A DNA stretch of 5,891 nucleotides from Bacillota bacterium (GCA_016288175.1 JAEEYN010000142.1:1-5891), one strand, 5' to 3'. Shown: positions 1 to 5,891, numbered from the stretch's first letter. Numbers and translations are program-made. The notes: generated from the letters alone by a model not told the origin.

Positions 1-1479
1 GCGGGGGTGCTGCTTGCGGCGGCGATCGCGATCATCATCACCTTCACCGGTGCGAACGGCAAGAAGAACGGAGAAGACGGCGCGAAGGATGCGCAGACGG
101 CTGAAAGCCCCACGCCGGAAGGAACGGAAACGCCGGGACCGAGCGCCGAGCCGTCGCCTGCTCCGGAGATAACGCCCGCACCGACGCCCGAGCCTTCGCC
201 GATCCCGAAACCGATCCTTCCGCCGAAACCGACCCCGACCTCGGAGCCGCCTACGCCTACGCCGATCCCGCTCACGGACGAAGCAAAGGACGCGCTTGCG
301 GAGAAGGCATGGCAGACCGCGCGCTATGCAAATGATTACGGCTTCGACCTGGACTCCGGCAGCTGGGACTTTAAGCAGGAATCCGAATGGAATACGGAGC
401 TCGTGCGGATCACGTTCAGCAGCGAGCGCGGCGAAGTCTGGTGCTGGCTGAGGCTGCGGGACGGGGAATGGACGCCTGCGGGCAATGAGATCTTCCCGAG
501 CCAGACGGAATGGCCTGATGAATATGAACGGATCTTCGGCGATATGCTGAACCGTCCGCGGAGGGAGCTGATCGAAAGGAGCGTGGCGGAATTCCACCCA
601 TGGTATGATGAAAACGGCGAACAGGGACTGAACTTCCAAAGCGTTACGCCGGAGGAGCTCGCGGCTGCCGGCTATGCGCTGACAGGCGACGCCGAAACCG
701 ATTACCTGCTGGTTTCCCGGTATGCAGCGGATCAGCACGCCGCGCAGTACGTGAACTGCTCGGAGGACAACGTCTTCCGCTGCTATGAGGCGGGCGGATA
801 CGATCCGAAGCTCAACTATATCCCGTTCATCCCGGAGGGCACGATGTGGAGCTATGCGGAAAGCGTCGTCAACTTCGCATACCGTCCCGTCAATCCCTGC
901 ATTTTCATAAACGATAGAGTTGATATAGGCTGCAGGATCTGGGATGACAGCCATCCGGAATACAAGGGCATGGTCGGATTCACCCTCCAGTGCGCGATCA
1001 AAAAGAATACGGACGGAAGCTACAACTATGCATTCAACTGCGGCAGCGGCGGCTATACGCCCGGTTTTATGCAGATGAGCTGGTTCGAAGGCACGACGGA
1101 TTTTGTTGAAGCGCACACACGGAAATGGATCGAAGCAGAGGAGCCGGACGGCGCGACGGAAGCGCGCTGGTGGATCATGCCGCAGCTTTTCGGCGTCGAT
1201 TGGGAACAGTTCGAAGCCGATCTCGGCGAGCAGACCTTCTATTGGCTGATGCAGGAGATCGAGCCCTATTCCGTAACGGATTCCGAAACGCCCGATATGC
1301 AGACGCTCTATGATATGTGGGTCATAAAAGGCGCGCTGTACGCGGAGGGCAAATACCGCGAAGGCTTCGCGCGAATCCTCATCAGACAGGCGGAGGGCGA
1401 TGCGGAAAGCTTCGCAAAAGCGCTTTCTCAGCTTGAGCCGGGGGAGAAGGAGATCATACTCCGCCTGATCGGCAGATAA
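1..1479 (+). CDS. Membrane-anchored extracellular protein with proline-rich stalk, function unknown (5' partial)
   Basis: The reading frame is open from the first base, so the true start is probably upstream; a GTG at 7 is possible, but no ribosome binding site can be seen and it would fall inside the hydrophobic segment. Window residues 3-16 are a run of V, L, A, I and T that looks like the end of a signal anchor or transmembrane helix. A short charged segment (K21, K22, then E/D/K) follows. Residues 37-90 are low complexity, with 23 prolines in 54 positions mixed with T, S, E and K, typical of an extended surface stalk in Gram-positive bacteria. From about residue 92 to the end (492) lies a globular domain rich in W, Y and acidic residues, with seven cysteines, which could form disulfides outside the cell. 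I recognise no catalytic motif or named family. The gene ends at TAA 1477-1479, just before a hairpin terminator, so it is the last gene of its transcript. The coding call is firm; function is unknown. Confidence 0.85.
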   Translation, partial: AGVLLAAAIAIIITFTGANGKKNGEDGAKDAQTAESPTPEGTETPGPSAEPSPAPEITPAPTPEPSPIPKPILPPKPTPTSEPPTPTPIPLTDEAKDALAEKAWQTARYANDYGFDLDSGSWDFKQESEWNTELVRITFSSERGEVWCWLRLRDGEWTPAGNEIFPSQTEWPDEYERIFGDMLNRPRRELIERSVAEFHPWYDENGEQGLNFQSVTPEELAAAGYALTGDAETDYLLVSRYAADQHAAQYVNCSEDNVFRCYEAGGYDPKLNYIPFIPEGTMWSYAESVVNFAYRPVNPCIFINDRVDIGCRIWDDSHPEYKGMVGFTLQCAIKKNTDGSYNYAFNCGSGGYTPGFMQMSWFEGTTDFVEAHTRKWIEAEEPDGATEARWWIMPQLFGVDWEQFEADLGEQTFYWLMQEIEPYSVTDSETPDMQTLYDMWVIKGALYAEGKYREGFARILIRQAEGDAESFAKALSQLEPGEKEIILRLIGR

Positions 1480-1496
1480 AACGCACCATTAACGCG

Positions 1497-1523
1497 GCGG
1501 CACGGTGATCCGTGCCGCTTCTT
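1497..1523 (+). terminator. Intrinsic terminator of the stalked surface-protein gene
   Basis: A perfect 9-bp GC-rich stem (GCGGCACGG at 1497-1505 with CCGTGCCGC at 1510-1518) closes a TGAT loop and is followed by TTCTTCGTT. It starts 17 bases after the stop codon of the upstream gene. The T-tract is interrupted by C and G, so termination may be incomplete. The convergent minus-strand small gene stops at 1535, so the same hairpin may also serve that strand, though there the following bases are not U-rich. Confidence 0.75.
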
Positions 1524-1534
1524 CGTTATTCGGT

Positions 1535-1732
1535 TCAATTTCTGCAAAGGCAGAGAATCGCCCCGAGCAGCACGACGACGGCGATGACCAGCACCCACTG
1601 CGGGGCAAGGAACAGCAGCGCGACGAACGCGCCGAGGCAAACTGCGGAGATTAACAGATTGACGACCGGGCGCGGGAGCTGCCGCCTGCGCCACCTTGCG
1701 CGCCGCGAGCAGGGATGGAAGCAAATGAACAT
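1535..1732 (-). CDS. Small arginine-rich protein with two transmembrane helices, function unknown
   Basis: This 65-residue protein starts at ATG 1732-1730, chosen because AAAGG (complement of 1741-1745) sits 8 bases upstream; an in-frame GTG at 1741 would leave that site no spacing. The N-terminus carries the motif CFHPC (residues 4-8) and a basic block, with seven arginines between residues 10 and 21. Residues 23-43 and 46-62 are strongly hydrophobic and should form a helical hairpin, joined by a short APQW turn. The protein ends CLCRN. By the positive-inside rule the basic N-terminus and the short C-terminus would both be cytoplasmic. The organised pattern (basic head, two helices, ribosome binding site) and the lack of a competing gene on the other strand argue that it is real. 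It converges on the upstream gene and diverges from mreB. I do not recognise the family. The paired cysteines with a histidine could bind metal, but that is speculation. Confidence 0.68.
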   Translation of the reverse strand: MFICFHPCSRRARWRRRQLPRPVVNLLISAVCLGAFVALLFLAPQWVLVIAVVVLLGAILCLCRN

Positions 1733-1738
1733 TCTTTT

Positions 1739-1745
1739 CACCTTT
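1739..1745 (-). promoter_or_regulatory. Ribosome binding site deciding the start of the small membrane protein
   Basis: On the minus strand the sequence reads AAAGGTG followed by AAAAGA and ATG. Core AAAGG to ATG spacing is 8 bases, which favours the ATG at 1732 over the GTG at 1741 that overlaps the site. Confidence 0.5.
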
Positions 1746-1819
1746 CCGCCGGTTTTCCCGTTGATCCCGGCTTTTTCGGCATTTATTCCGCTAAAGCTTA
1801 TTCGCGCCGGGGCGTTTTC

Positions 1820-1848
1820 TTTCCAAACAGGAAAATATTTTTTGGAAA
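1820..1848. repeat. Spaced inverted repeat TTTCCAAA-N13-TTTGGAAA, possible operator
   Basis: TTTCCAAA at 1820-1827 and TTTGGAAA at 1841-1848 are perfect 8-base inverted half-sites. Their centres are 21 bases apart, about two helical turns, which suits a dimeric DNA-binding protein. A second GGAAA at 1830-1834 could pair with the left arm instead. The repeat lies in an AT-rich patch within a GC-rich region, between the divergent small gene and mreB, roughly 60-90 bases upstream of the predicted mreB transcription start. A regulatory role is inferred; it could also be chance in an AT-rich spacer. Confidence 0.3.
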
Positions 1849-1873
1849 CGGGGCGAAAAGCCGCGTTTTGCTA

Positions 1874-1903
1874 TTGAATTTACCGACCTTTTGATGGTAA
1901 AAT
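1874..1903 (+). promoter_or_regulatory. Sigma-A type promoter for mreB
   Basis: A -35 box TTGAAT (1874-1879) and a -10 box TAAAAT (1898-1903) are separated by 18 bases; consensus is TTGACA and TATAAT. Transcription would begin near 1910, giving a leader of about 100 bases before the mreB start codon. It lies in the AT-rich spacer, the expected place for the promoter of this gene. Confidence 0.6.
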
Positions 1904-1909
1904 AACATA

Positions 1910-2010
1910 GTATGGGATTATCTTCCGTTACTGCGCCGTTTTGAGCGCCTTCGGGAGTCCCGCCGAATAAACGTGAATCCGCCCGAACCCGGGTTTTAAC
2001 AGGAGAAAAT
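1910..2010 (+). other. 5' leader of the mreB transcript
   Basis: About 100 bases separate the predicted transcription start from the mreB ATG. The stretch holds a small CGGG-AGT-CCCG hairpin and the perfect 10-base palindrome AACCCGGGTT (1986-1995), only 5 bases before the AGGAG site (2001-2005). No known riboswitch or T-box motif is visible and there is no terminator-like structure with a T-tract. The extent depends on the promoter call. Confidence 0.35.
2001..2005 (+). promoter_or_regulatory. Ribosome binding site of mreB
   Basis: AGGAG with a 5-base A/T spacer before ATG 2011. It fixes the start of mreB, since the encoded protein begins at the usual distance before the first phosphate-binding loop. 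Confidence 0.8.
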
Positions 2011-3051
2011 ATGGGTTTGTTTGAATACAACGACGTCGGCATCGATCTCGGAACCTCCAGCGTCCTCGTTTACGTCAAGAATAAGGGCATCGTCTTGAGA
2101 GAGCCCTCCGTTGTTGCCGTTGAAAAAGTTACCGGCAGGATCTATGCCGTCGGTGAGGAAGCGCGCAGGATGCTCGGAAGGACGCCGGGCAAGATTATCG
2201 CGATCCGCCCGCTTAAAGACGGAGTTATCTCCAATTTCGATATCACCGAGCGCCTTCTCCGCCATTTCCTCAAGCAGGTCGTCGGCAAAAAGCTTTTCTT
2301 TAAGCCCCGCGTCGTCGTTTGCGTGCCTTCCGGCGTTACGGAGGTCGAAAAACGTTCGGTCATCGAGGCGACTGAGGAAGCCGGCGCAAGGCATACCTAC
2401 CTGATCGAAGAGCCCATCGCGGCGGCGATCGGCGCGGGCATCGACATCAACCAGCCCCGCGGCAACATGGTCGTCGACATCGGCGCGGGAACGACGGACA
2501 TCGCCGTGATCTCCCTCGGCGGCTCCGTACTTTCGGAATCCATCAAGATCGCCGGCGATAAATTCGACGAAGCAATCGTCCGCTATATGCGGAAAAAGCA
2601 TAATCTGCTCATCGGCGAGCGTACCGCGGAGGAAATGAAGATCCGCATCGGTTCCGCCTATCCGCGCAAGGAGCAGATCTATATCGATGTCAAGGGCCGC
2701 AACATGATCTCCGGCCTGCCGCAGCAGCTCACCATCGGCTCGAACGAGATGATCGACGCGCTCGAGGAGCCTCTGCAGCAGATCCTCGAGACGGTCCGCC
2801 TGCTTTTCGAGAGCACTCCTCCGGAGCTCGCGAGCGACATCGCCGAGAACGGCATCTGCCTCACCGGCGGCGGCGCACTGCTTTACGGCATGGATAAGCT
2901 CGTTGCGGAGCATACGAAGGTTCCGTGCTATGTTGCGGAGGATCCGATCAGCTGCGTTGCGATCGGAACCGGCAAGGTCCTCGACGGTCTCGATAAGGAA
3001 TACTCGAACGCCCTCTACGACTATCGCCGGGGCGATTACTTCGAAGCATAA
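2011..3051 (+). CDS. mreB: MreB/Mbl-family actin-like cell-shape protein
   Basis: This is a bacterial actin homologue that polymerises with ATP on the inner face of the membrane and guides the elongation machinery for peptidoglycan synthesis. At 346 residues it matches the family length. The signature motifs are present: the phosphate-1 loop DLGTSSVLVY from D12, the EEPIAAAIGAG stretch from E133 holding the conserved glutamate region, the phosphate-2 loop DIGAGTTDIAVIS from D156, and the adenosine-binding TGGGALLYGM from T285. GDKFDEAI and KIRIGSAYP are also typical of MreB and Mbl. It starts at ATG with AGGAG 5 bases upstream and has its own promoter. No mreC or mreD follows, so it is a stand-alone copy; in Clostridia such copies are often called mbl or mreB-like, and motif reading cannot settle which paralogue it is. 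An intrinsic terminator follows 10 bases after the stop. Confidence 0.96.
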   Translation: MGLFEYNDVGIDLGTSSVLVYVKNKGIVLREPSVVAVEKVTGRIYAVGEEARRMLGRTPGKIIAIRPLKDGVISNFDITERLLRHFLKQVVGKKLFFKPRVVVCVPSGVTEVEKRSVIEATEEAGARHTYLIEEPIAAAIGAGIDINQPRGNMVVDIGAGTTDIAVISLGGSVLSESIKIAGDKFDEAIVRYMRKKHNLLIGERTAEEMKIRIGSAYPRKEQIYIDVKGRNMISGLPQQLTIGSNEMIDALEEPLQQILETVRLLFESTPPELASDIAENGICLTGGGALLYGMDKLVAEHTKVPCYVAEDPISCVAIGTGKVLDGLDKEYSNALYDYRRGDYFEA

Positions 3052-3061
3052 GAGAAGCGTG

Positions 3062-3090
3062 AAACGGGCGGGGAATACCGCCCGTTTTTG
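3062..3090 (+). terminator. Intrinsic terminator after mreB
   Basis: A perfect 10-bp stem (AAACGGGCGG at 3062-3071 with CCGCCCGTTT at 3078-3087) has a 6-base loop and runs into a short T-tract (3085-3089) followed by GTT. It begins 10 bases after the mreB stop and ends 23 bases before the next start codon. It should separate mreB from the mutase gene at least partly; no promoter is visible between it and that gene. Confidence 0.85.
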
Positions 3091-3095
3091 TTAAC

Positions 3096-3104
3096 AGGAA
3101 GGAG
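3096..3104 (+). promoter_or_regulatory. Ribosome binding site of the PMM/PGM gene
   Basis: AGGAAGGAG lies 9 bases before ATG 3114. It is a strong site that fixes the start and sits immediately after the mreB terminator. Confidence 0.8.
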
Positions 3105-3113
3105 AAAAAGCCA

Positions 3114-4667
3114 ATGATCGATTATAAAAAACTGCAAAACGGAAGCGATATCCGCGGCGTGGCGATCGCCGTCCCCGGCGGGAAAAGCGTTGATCTGACG
3201 GAGGAAAGCGTTCAAAACATCGGCTCCGCCTTCGCGCTCTTCGCGGCGGAAAGACTCGCGAAAAAGGCGGGGGAGATCCGCATCGCGATCGGGCGGGATT
3301 CCCGTCTCTCCGGAGCGCAGCTCACCGAATGGCTCATTTCCGGCATCACTTACTCCGGCGCGGCCGCGTTCGATGCGGGCATGGCTTCGACACCGGCGAT
3401 GTTCATGTGCTGCGTTAACGAACTGCATTTCGACGCGGGCATCATGGTCACGGCGAGCCATCTTCCGATGGAGCGCAACGGCATGAAATTCTTCCTCGGC
3501 GCGCCCGAAGGTTCGGATGAAGCTATCGGCGGCCTTGAAAAAGCCGATATCTCCGCCATACTGAAAAGCGCGGAGGAAGGCGGCTTCATCCCAGCGGAAA
3601 AGCCCGGCGTTTCGGGAAAAACGGACGTTATGACTCCCTATATCGAGGGCCTGAAGGAAAAGATCCTCGCGGGCATCGGCGCCGATCCCGCCGAAAAGCC
3701 TTTTGCCGGGATGCGCATCGTTGTGGACGCCGGCAACGGTGCGGGCGGCTTTTTCGCGACCCGCTTGCTTGCTCCCCTCGGCGCGGATATCACCGGCAGC
3801 CGCTATCTTGAACCGGACGGCAATTTCCCGAACCACCAGCCGAACCCCGAAAACGCGGCGGCGATGGCGAGCATTTGCGAGGCCGTGACGGATTCCGGAG
3901 CGCAGCTCGGCATCATCTTCGATACCGACGTCGACCGTGCCGGCGCGGTCCTGCCCGCAGAAAGCGGCGCGATCCCGCTCGACCGCAACCGCCTGATCGC
4001 CCTCATGACGGCGATCCTCGTGCGCGAATACGGCCCGATAACCGCCGTCACGGATTCCATAACCTCCACAGGCCTTGCCGCGTTCATTGAAAATCTCGGC
4101 TGCCGCCACCACCGCTTCAAGAGGGGCTACCGCAACGTCATCAACGAGGCGAAGCGCCTGATGGCGGAGGGCGAAAACGCGATCTTCGCGATGGAAACGA
4201 GCGGCCATGGCGCGCTCGCGGAGAACTATTTCCTCGACGACGGCGCATACATAATCGTCAAGATCCTGATCGAATTCGTTCGCGCGTACCGCCGCGGCGA
4301 AACGCTGAACAGCCTCATCGCGGCGCTCGCCGAGCCCGCGGAGAGCAGCGAGGTCCGCATGGCCGTCAATACGGAAGCTTTCGCCGACTATACCGCCGAG
4401 GTGCTTGAAAAAGTCAAGGCGTACTTCGAAAACTGCGAGGGCTTCACCGTCGTCAGCCCGAATTACGAGGGCGTGCGCGTAGGCGCGGACGCGGCGCACG
4501 GCGACGGCTGGTTCCTGATCCGCCGCAGCCTGCACGACCCGCTGATGCCGACGAATCTTGAATCGAACAGCGAGGGCGGAGTGAAGCTCCTTGCCGCCGC
4601 GCTCATGGGCGCGCTCGCGGATTTCGATAAGCTCGAAACAGCCGGCCTTGCCGCGCTGGCGGAATAA
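3114..4667 (+). CDS. Phosphomannomutase/phosphoglucomutase (alpha-D-phosphohexomutase family)
   Basis: The enzyme is predicted to move phosphate between C6 and C1 of glucose or mannose through a phosphoserine, a cytoplasmic step feeding nucleotide-sugar and envelope polysaccharide synthesis. At 517 residues it is longer than the common bacterial form of about 450-460. Domain 1 holds GRDSR (from about residue 61) and the catalytic loop TASHLPMERNGMKFF, with the phospho-accepting serine S115. Domain 2 holds the magnesium loop DTDVDR (D270, D272, D274, R275) in place of the usual DGDGDR. Domain 3 holds the sugar-binding loop ETSGH (E361-H365). Domain 4 holds the phosphate-binding stretch RRSLHDPLMPTN (R470-N481). 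All catalytic positions are therefore intact. The variant loops suggest a subfamily distinct from standard ManB/Pgm; sugar preference cannot be read from the sequence. A strong ribosome binding site precedes it, and tatD follows after 9 bases. Confidence 0.92.
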   Translation: MIDYKKLQNGSDIRGVAIAVPGGKSVDLTEESVQNIGSAFALFAAERLAKKAGEIRIAIGRDSRLSGAQLTEWLISGITYSGAAAFDAGMASTPAMFMCCVNELHFDAGIMVTASHLPMERNGMKFFLGAPEGSDEAIGGLEKADISAILKSAEEGGFIPAEKPGVSGKTDVMTPYIEGLKEKILAGIGADPAEKPFAGMRIVVDAGNGAGGFFATRLLAPLGADITGSRYLEPDGNFPNHQPNPENAAAMASICEAVTDSGAQLGIIFDTDVDRAGAVLPAESGAIPLDRNRLIALMTAILVREYGPITAVTDSITSTGLAAFIENLGCRHHRFKRGYRNVINEAKRLMAEGENAIFAMETSGHGALAENYFLDDGAYIIVKILIEFVRAYRRGETLNSLIAALAEPAESSEVRMAVNTEAFADYTAEVLEKVKAYFENCEGFTVVSPNYEGVRVGADAAHGDGWFLIRRSLHDPLMPTNLESNSEGGVKLLAAALMGALADFDKLETAGLAALAE

Positions 4668-4676
4668 AACAAAACC

Positions 4677-5447
4677 ATGCTCAATCTTTTCGATACCCAT
4701 GCCCATCTTTCCGATGAGGCTTTCGATGAAGACCGCGATGCGCTGATCCCGACCCTGCCGGAGGCGGGCGTCGGCCGCATTATCGACGTCGCCTGCGATA
4801 TCCGCACCGCGGAGAGGACGCTTGCGCTGCTCGACCGATACCCGTTCATCTACGGCACGGTCGGCATGCATCCCCACGACGTTTCCGCGATGAACAATGC
4901 CTATATGGACCGCATCGCGGAGGTCGTGAGCCATGAAAAAATGCTCGCCATCGGCGAGATCGGCCTTGATTACCACTACGATCTTTCCCCGCGGGAGGAG
5001 CAGCGCCGCTGGTTCGCGGAGCAGCTCGATCTTGCGAAGCAGCTCGGCTATCCGGTCGTGCTGCATATCCGGGAGGCGTTCGGCGACTGCATGGATATCC
5101 TCCGTGCGCACCGCGACGGCCTTCGCGGCGTGATGCACTGCTATTCCGGAAGCGTCGAGACTGCCTATGAATGCCTCGACCTCGGCCTTGCGTTCAGCTT
5201 CGGCGGCGCGGTGACCTTCAAAAACGCGAAAAAGCCCTGCGAGGTCGTGCAGAAACTCCCCGCGGAGAGCATCCTTCTCGAAACCGACTGCCCCTATATG
5301 ACGCCCGTGCCGCACAGGGGCGAAAGGAACGACCCCTCCTTTATCCGCCTCACCGCAGAAAAGATCGCGGAGCTCCGCGGCGTTTCCCCGGAGGAGATCG
5401 CCGCTCTGACGTGGAAAAACGCGAACCGGGTATTCGGGATCGAATAA
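4677..5447 (+). CDS. tatD: TatD-family metal-dependent hydrolase (putative deoxyribonuclease)
   Basis: TatD proteins are cytoplasmic TIM-barrel metallohydrolases; characterised members act as 3'-5' exonucleases or in DNA repair and processing, and the name does not imply a role in Tat export. This 256-residue protein has the normal family length and all the metal ligands: DTHAHL with H8 and H10, the EIGLDYHYD motif with E94, VVLHIRE with H130, HCYSG with H154, and ETDCPYMTP with D204. It begins 9 bases after the mutase stop codon and in the same frame. No good Shine-Dalgarno sequence is visible before ATG 4677 (the spacer reads AACAAAACC), so translation is probably coupled to the upstream gene. 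The start is supported by the fit of the first beta strand, MLNLFDTHAH. It is probably co-transcribed with the mutase, although there is no obvious functional link. Confidence 0.95.
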   Translation: MLNLFDTHAHLSDEAFDEDRDALIPTLPEAGVGRIIDVACDIRTAERTLALLDRYPFIYGTVGMHPHDVSAMNNAYMDRIAEVVSHEKMLAIGEIGLDYHYDLSPREEQRRWFAEQLDLAKQLGYPVVLHIREAFGDCMDILRAHRDGLRGVMHCYSGSVETAYECLDLGLAFSFGGAVTFKNAKKPCEVVQKLPAESILLETDCPYMTPVPHRGERNDPSFIRLTAEKIAELRGVSPEEIAALTWKNANRVFGIE

Positions 5448-5465
5448 TCAATCAAACAATCAGAC

Positions 5466-5472
5466 AAAGGAG
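5466..5472 (+). promoter_or_regulatory. Ribosome binding site of the methyltransferase gene
   Basis: AAAGGAG lies 9 bases before ATG 5482 and supports that start. The 34-base gap from tatD contains no hairpin with a T-tract and no convincing promoter, so read-through from tatD is possible. Confidence 0.7.
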
Positions 5473-5481
5473 ATTCGGCAC

Positions 5482-5891
5482 ATGGCGGATAACGCAAGCC
5501 TCGGAGCGGCAAAAAATGCAAAGAACGATGAGTTTTATACGCAGTACAGCGATATAGAGGCGGAGATGAACGCCTATGTGGAGTTCGATCCCGACGTGTT
5601 CCGCGGGAAAACGATCCTTCTGCCCTGCGATGATCCCGAGTGGTCGAACTTCACGAAATACTTCGCTTCGAATTTCGAGCGTTTCGGCCTGAAAAAGCTG
5701 ATCTCCACCTCCTATGCCAAAGGCGCCGCCAACAAGCAGCTTTCGTTTTTTGAAATGTCATCCCCGCTCTATGATGAAGAGCTGCATGAAACGCATGGCA
5801 AGCTGTTCACTTTGACGCATGATACGGACAGCTCCGGGGGCATTGATACGGACGATATCGAGTTTTCGGGCTATCTTGAAGGAGACGGTGA
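5482..5891 (+). CDS. EcoRI-type adenine-specific DNA methyltransferase, N-terminal part (3' partial)
   Basis: The frame is open from ATG 5482 to the window edge, giving 136 codons without a stop. The N-terminal segment reads NDEFYTQYSDIEAEM (from about residue 15), then a hydrophobic strand with LLPCDDPEWSNFTKYF (residues 46-61), then NFERFGLKKLISTSY (residues 64-78). By recall, this order matches the beginning of the EcoRI-type adenine-specific methyltransferase family, in which the CDDP..SNF..YF segment marks the start of the methyltransferase fold. The catalytic (N/D)PP(F/Y) motif would lie downstream and is not visible. Such enzymes methylate adenine in DNA and occur in restriction-modification systems or alone. 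Hand-counted GC over the first 399 bases is about 51%, against 62-70% in sampled tatD lines, and it uses codons such as TCA that its neighbours avoid. That hints at separate acquisition but does not prove it. The family call is by motif recognition only. Confidence 0.8.
   Translation, partial: MADNASLGAAKNAKNDEFYTQYSDIEAEMNAYVEFDPDVFRGKTILLPCDDPEWSNFTKYFASNFERFGLKKLISTSYAKGAANKQLSFFEMSSPLYDEELHETHGKLFTLTHDTDSSGGIDTDDIEFSGYLEGDG

Noticed and set aside
1428..1724. Minus-strand open frame overlapping the small membrane protein and the end of the first gene
   Set aside because: It crosses the terminator hairpin and the end of a real gene and has an unstructured, arginine-rich translation. The alternative minus-strand frame ending at 1535 has a ribosome binding site and clear membrane helices.
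1748..1776. GCCGG...CCGGC followed by TTTTT, a possible plus-strand terminator upstream of mreB
   Set aside because: The stem is only 5 bp with a 14-base loop, too weak to call.
1512..1877. Plus-strand open frame of 121 codons between the first gene and mreB
   Set aside because: It has no ribosome binding site, begins inside the terminator hairpin, and its frame is the complement of the better supported small membrane protein.
1986..1995. Palindrome AACCCGGGTT just before the mreB ribosome binding site
   Set aside because: A single short perfect palindrome with no flanking pairing and no known motif; it may be chance.
1996..2913. Minus-strand open frame of 305 codons opposite mreB
   Set aside because: Same codon-aligned shadow effect; the composition is rich in D, A, R and L without motifs, and the sense gene is unmistakable.
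3036..5315. Long minus-strand open frame of 759 codons opposite the mutase and tatD
   Set aside because: It is codon-aligned with two clearly functional genes, its translation is a low-information mix rich in R, A, D, H and E, it starts at an internal GTG and matches no family. Codon bias explains it.
5448..5481. Short CAATCA repeats between tatD and the methyltransferase, considered as an insertion or att-like boundary
   Set aside because: Only two 6-base copies in an AT-rich spacer; not enough to support an attachment site or duplication.

Overview
The window reads as a stretch of bacterial chromosome from an uncultured, moderately GC-rich member of the Clostridia (Bacillota). The reasons are a Clostridia-type MreB/Mbl protein, strong AGGAG-type ribosome binding sites, a classical sigma-A promoter, compact intrinsic terminators, and a surface protein on a proline-rich stalk. 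Taxonomy is inferred from protein character only. GC content counted by hand in sample lines is about 53% in the first gene, 62-70% in the tatD gene and about 51% in the last gene.

Layout. Bases 1-1479 (+) hold the C-terminal 492 residues of a membrane-anchored extracellular protein of unknown function, closed by a hairpin terminator near 1497-1520. On the minus strand, 1535-1732 encodes a 65-residue arginine-rich protein with two membrane helices; it converges on the first gene and diverges from mreB. The intergenic region 1733-2010 carries a spaced inverted repeat (1820-1848), a good promoter (1874-1903) and a leader of about 100 bases. Then come mreB/mbl (2011-3051), an intrinsic terminator (3062-3090), a phosphomannomutase/phosphoglucomutase (3114-4667), a TatD-family metal-dependent hydrolase (4677-5447), and the first 136 codons of an EcoRI-type adenine-specific DNA methyltransferase (5482 to the window end).

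Working together. MreB/Mbl organises cell-wall elongation, and a PMM/PGM enzyme makes sugar-1-phosphates that can feed envelope polysaccharide or glycolytic interconversion, so a loose envelope theme is plausible. The mutase and tatD are almost certainly one operon (9-base gap). The methyltransferase follows tatD by 34 bases with its own strong ribosome binding site and no visible terminator between, so it may be read from the same transcript. It is the most likely accessory or restriction-modification element here, but its catalytic part and any partner lie beyond the window. No tRNA, rRNA, CRISPR array, insertion sequence or att site was seen. I see no clearly novel system inside the window. 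The best leads are the methyltransferase edge, the unknown stalked surface protein and the small membrane protein.
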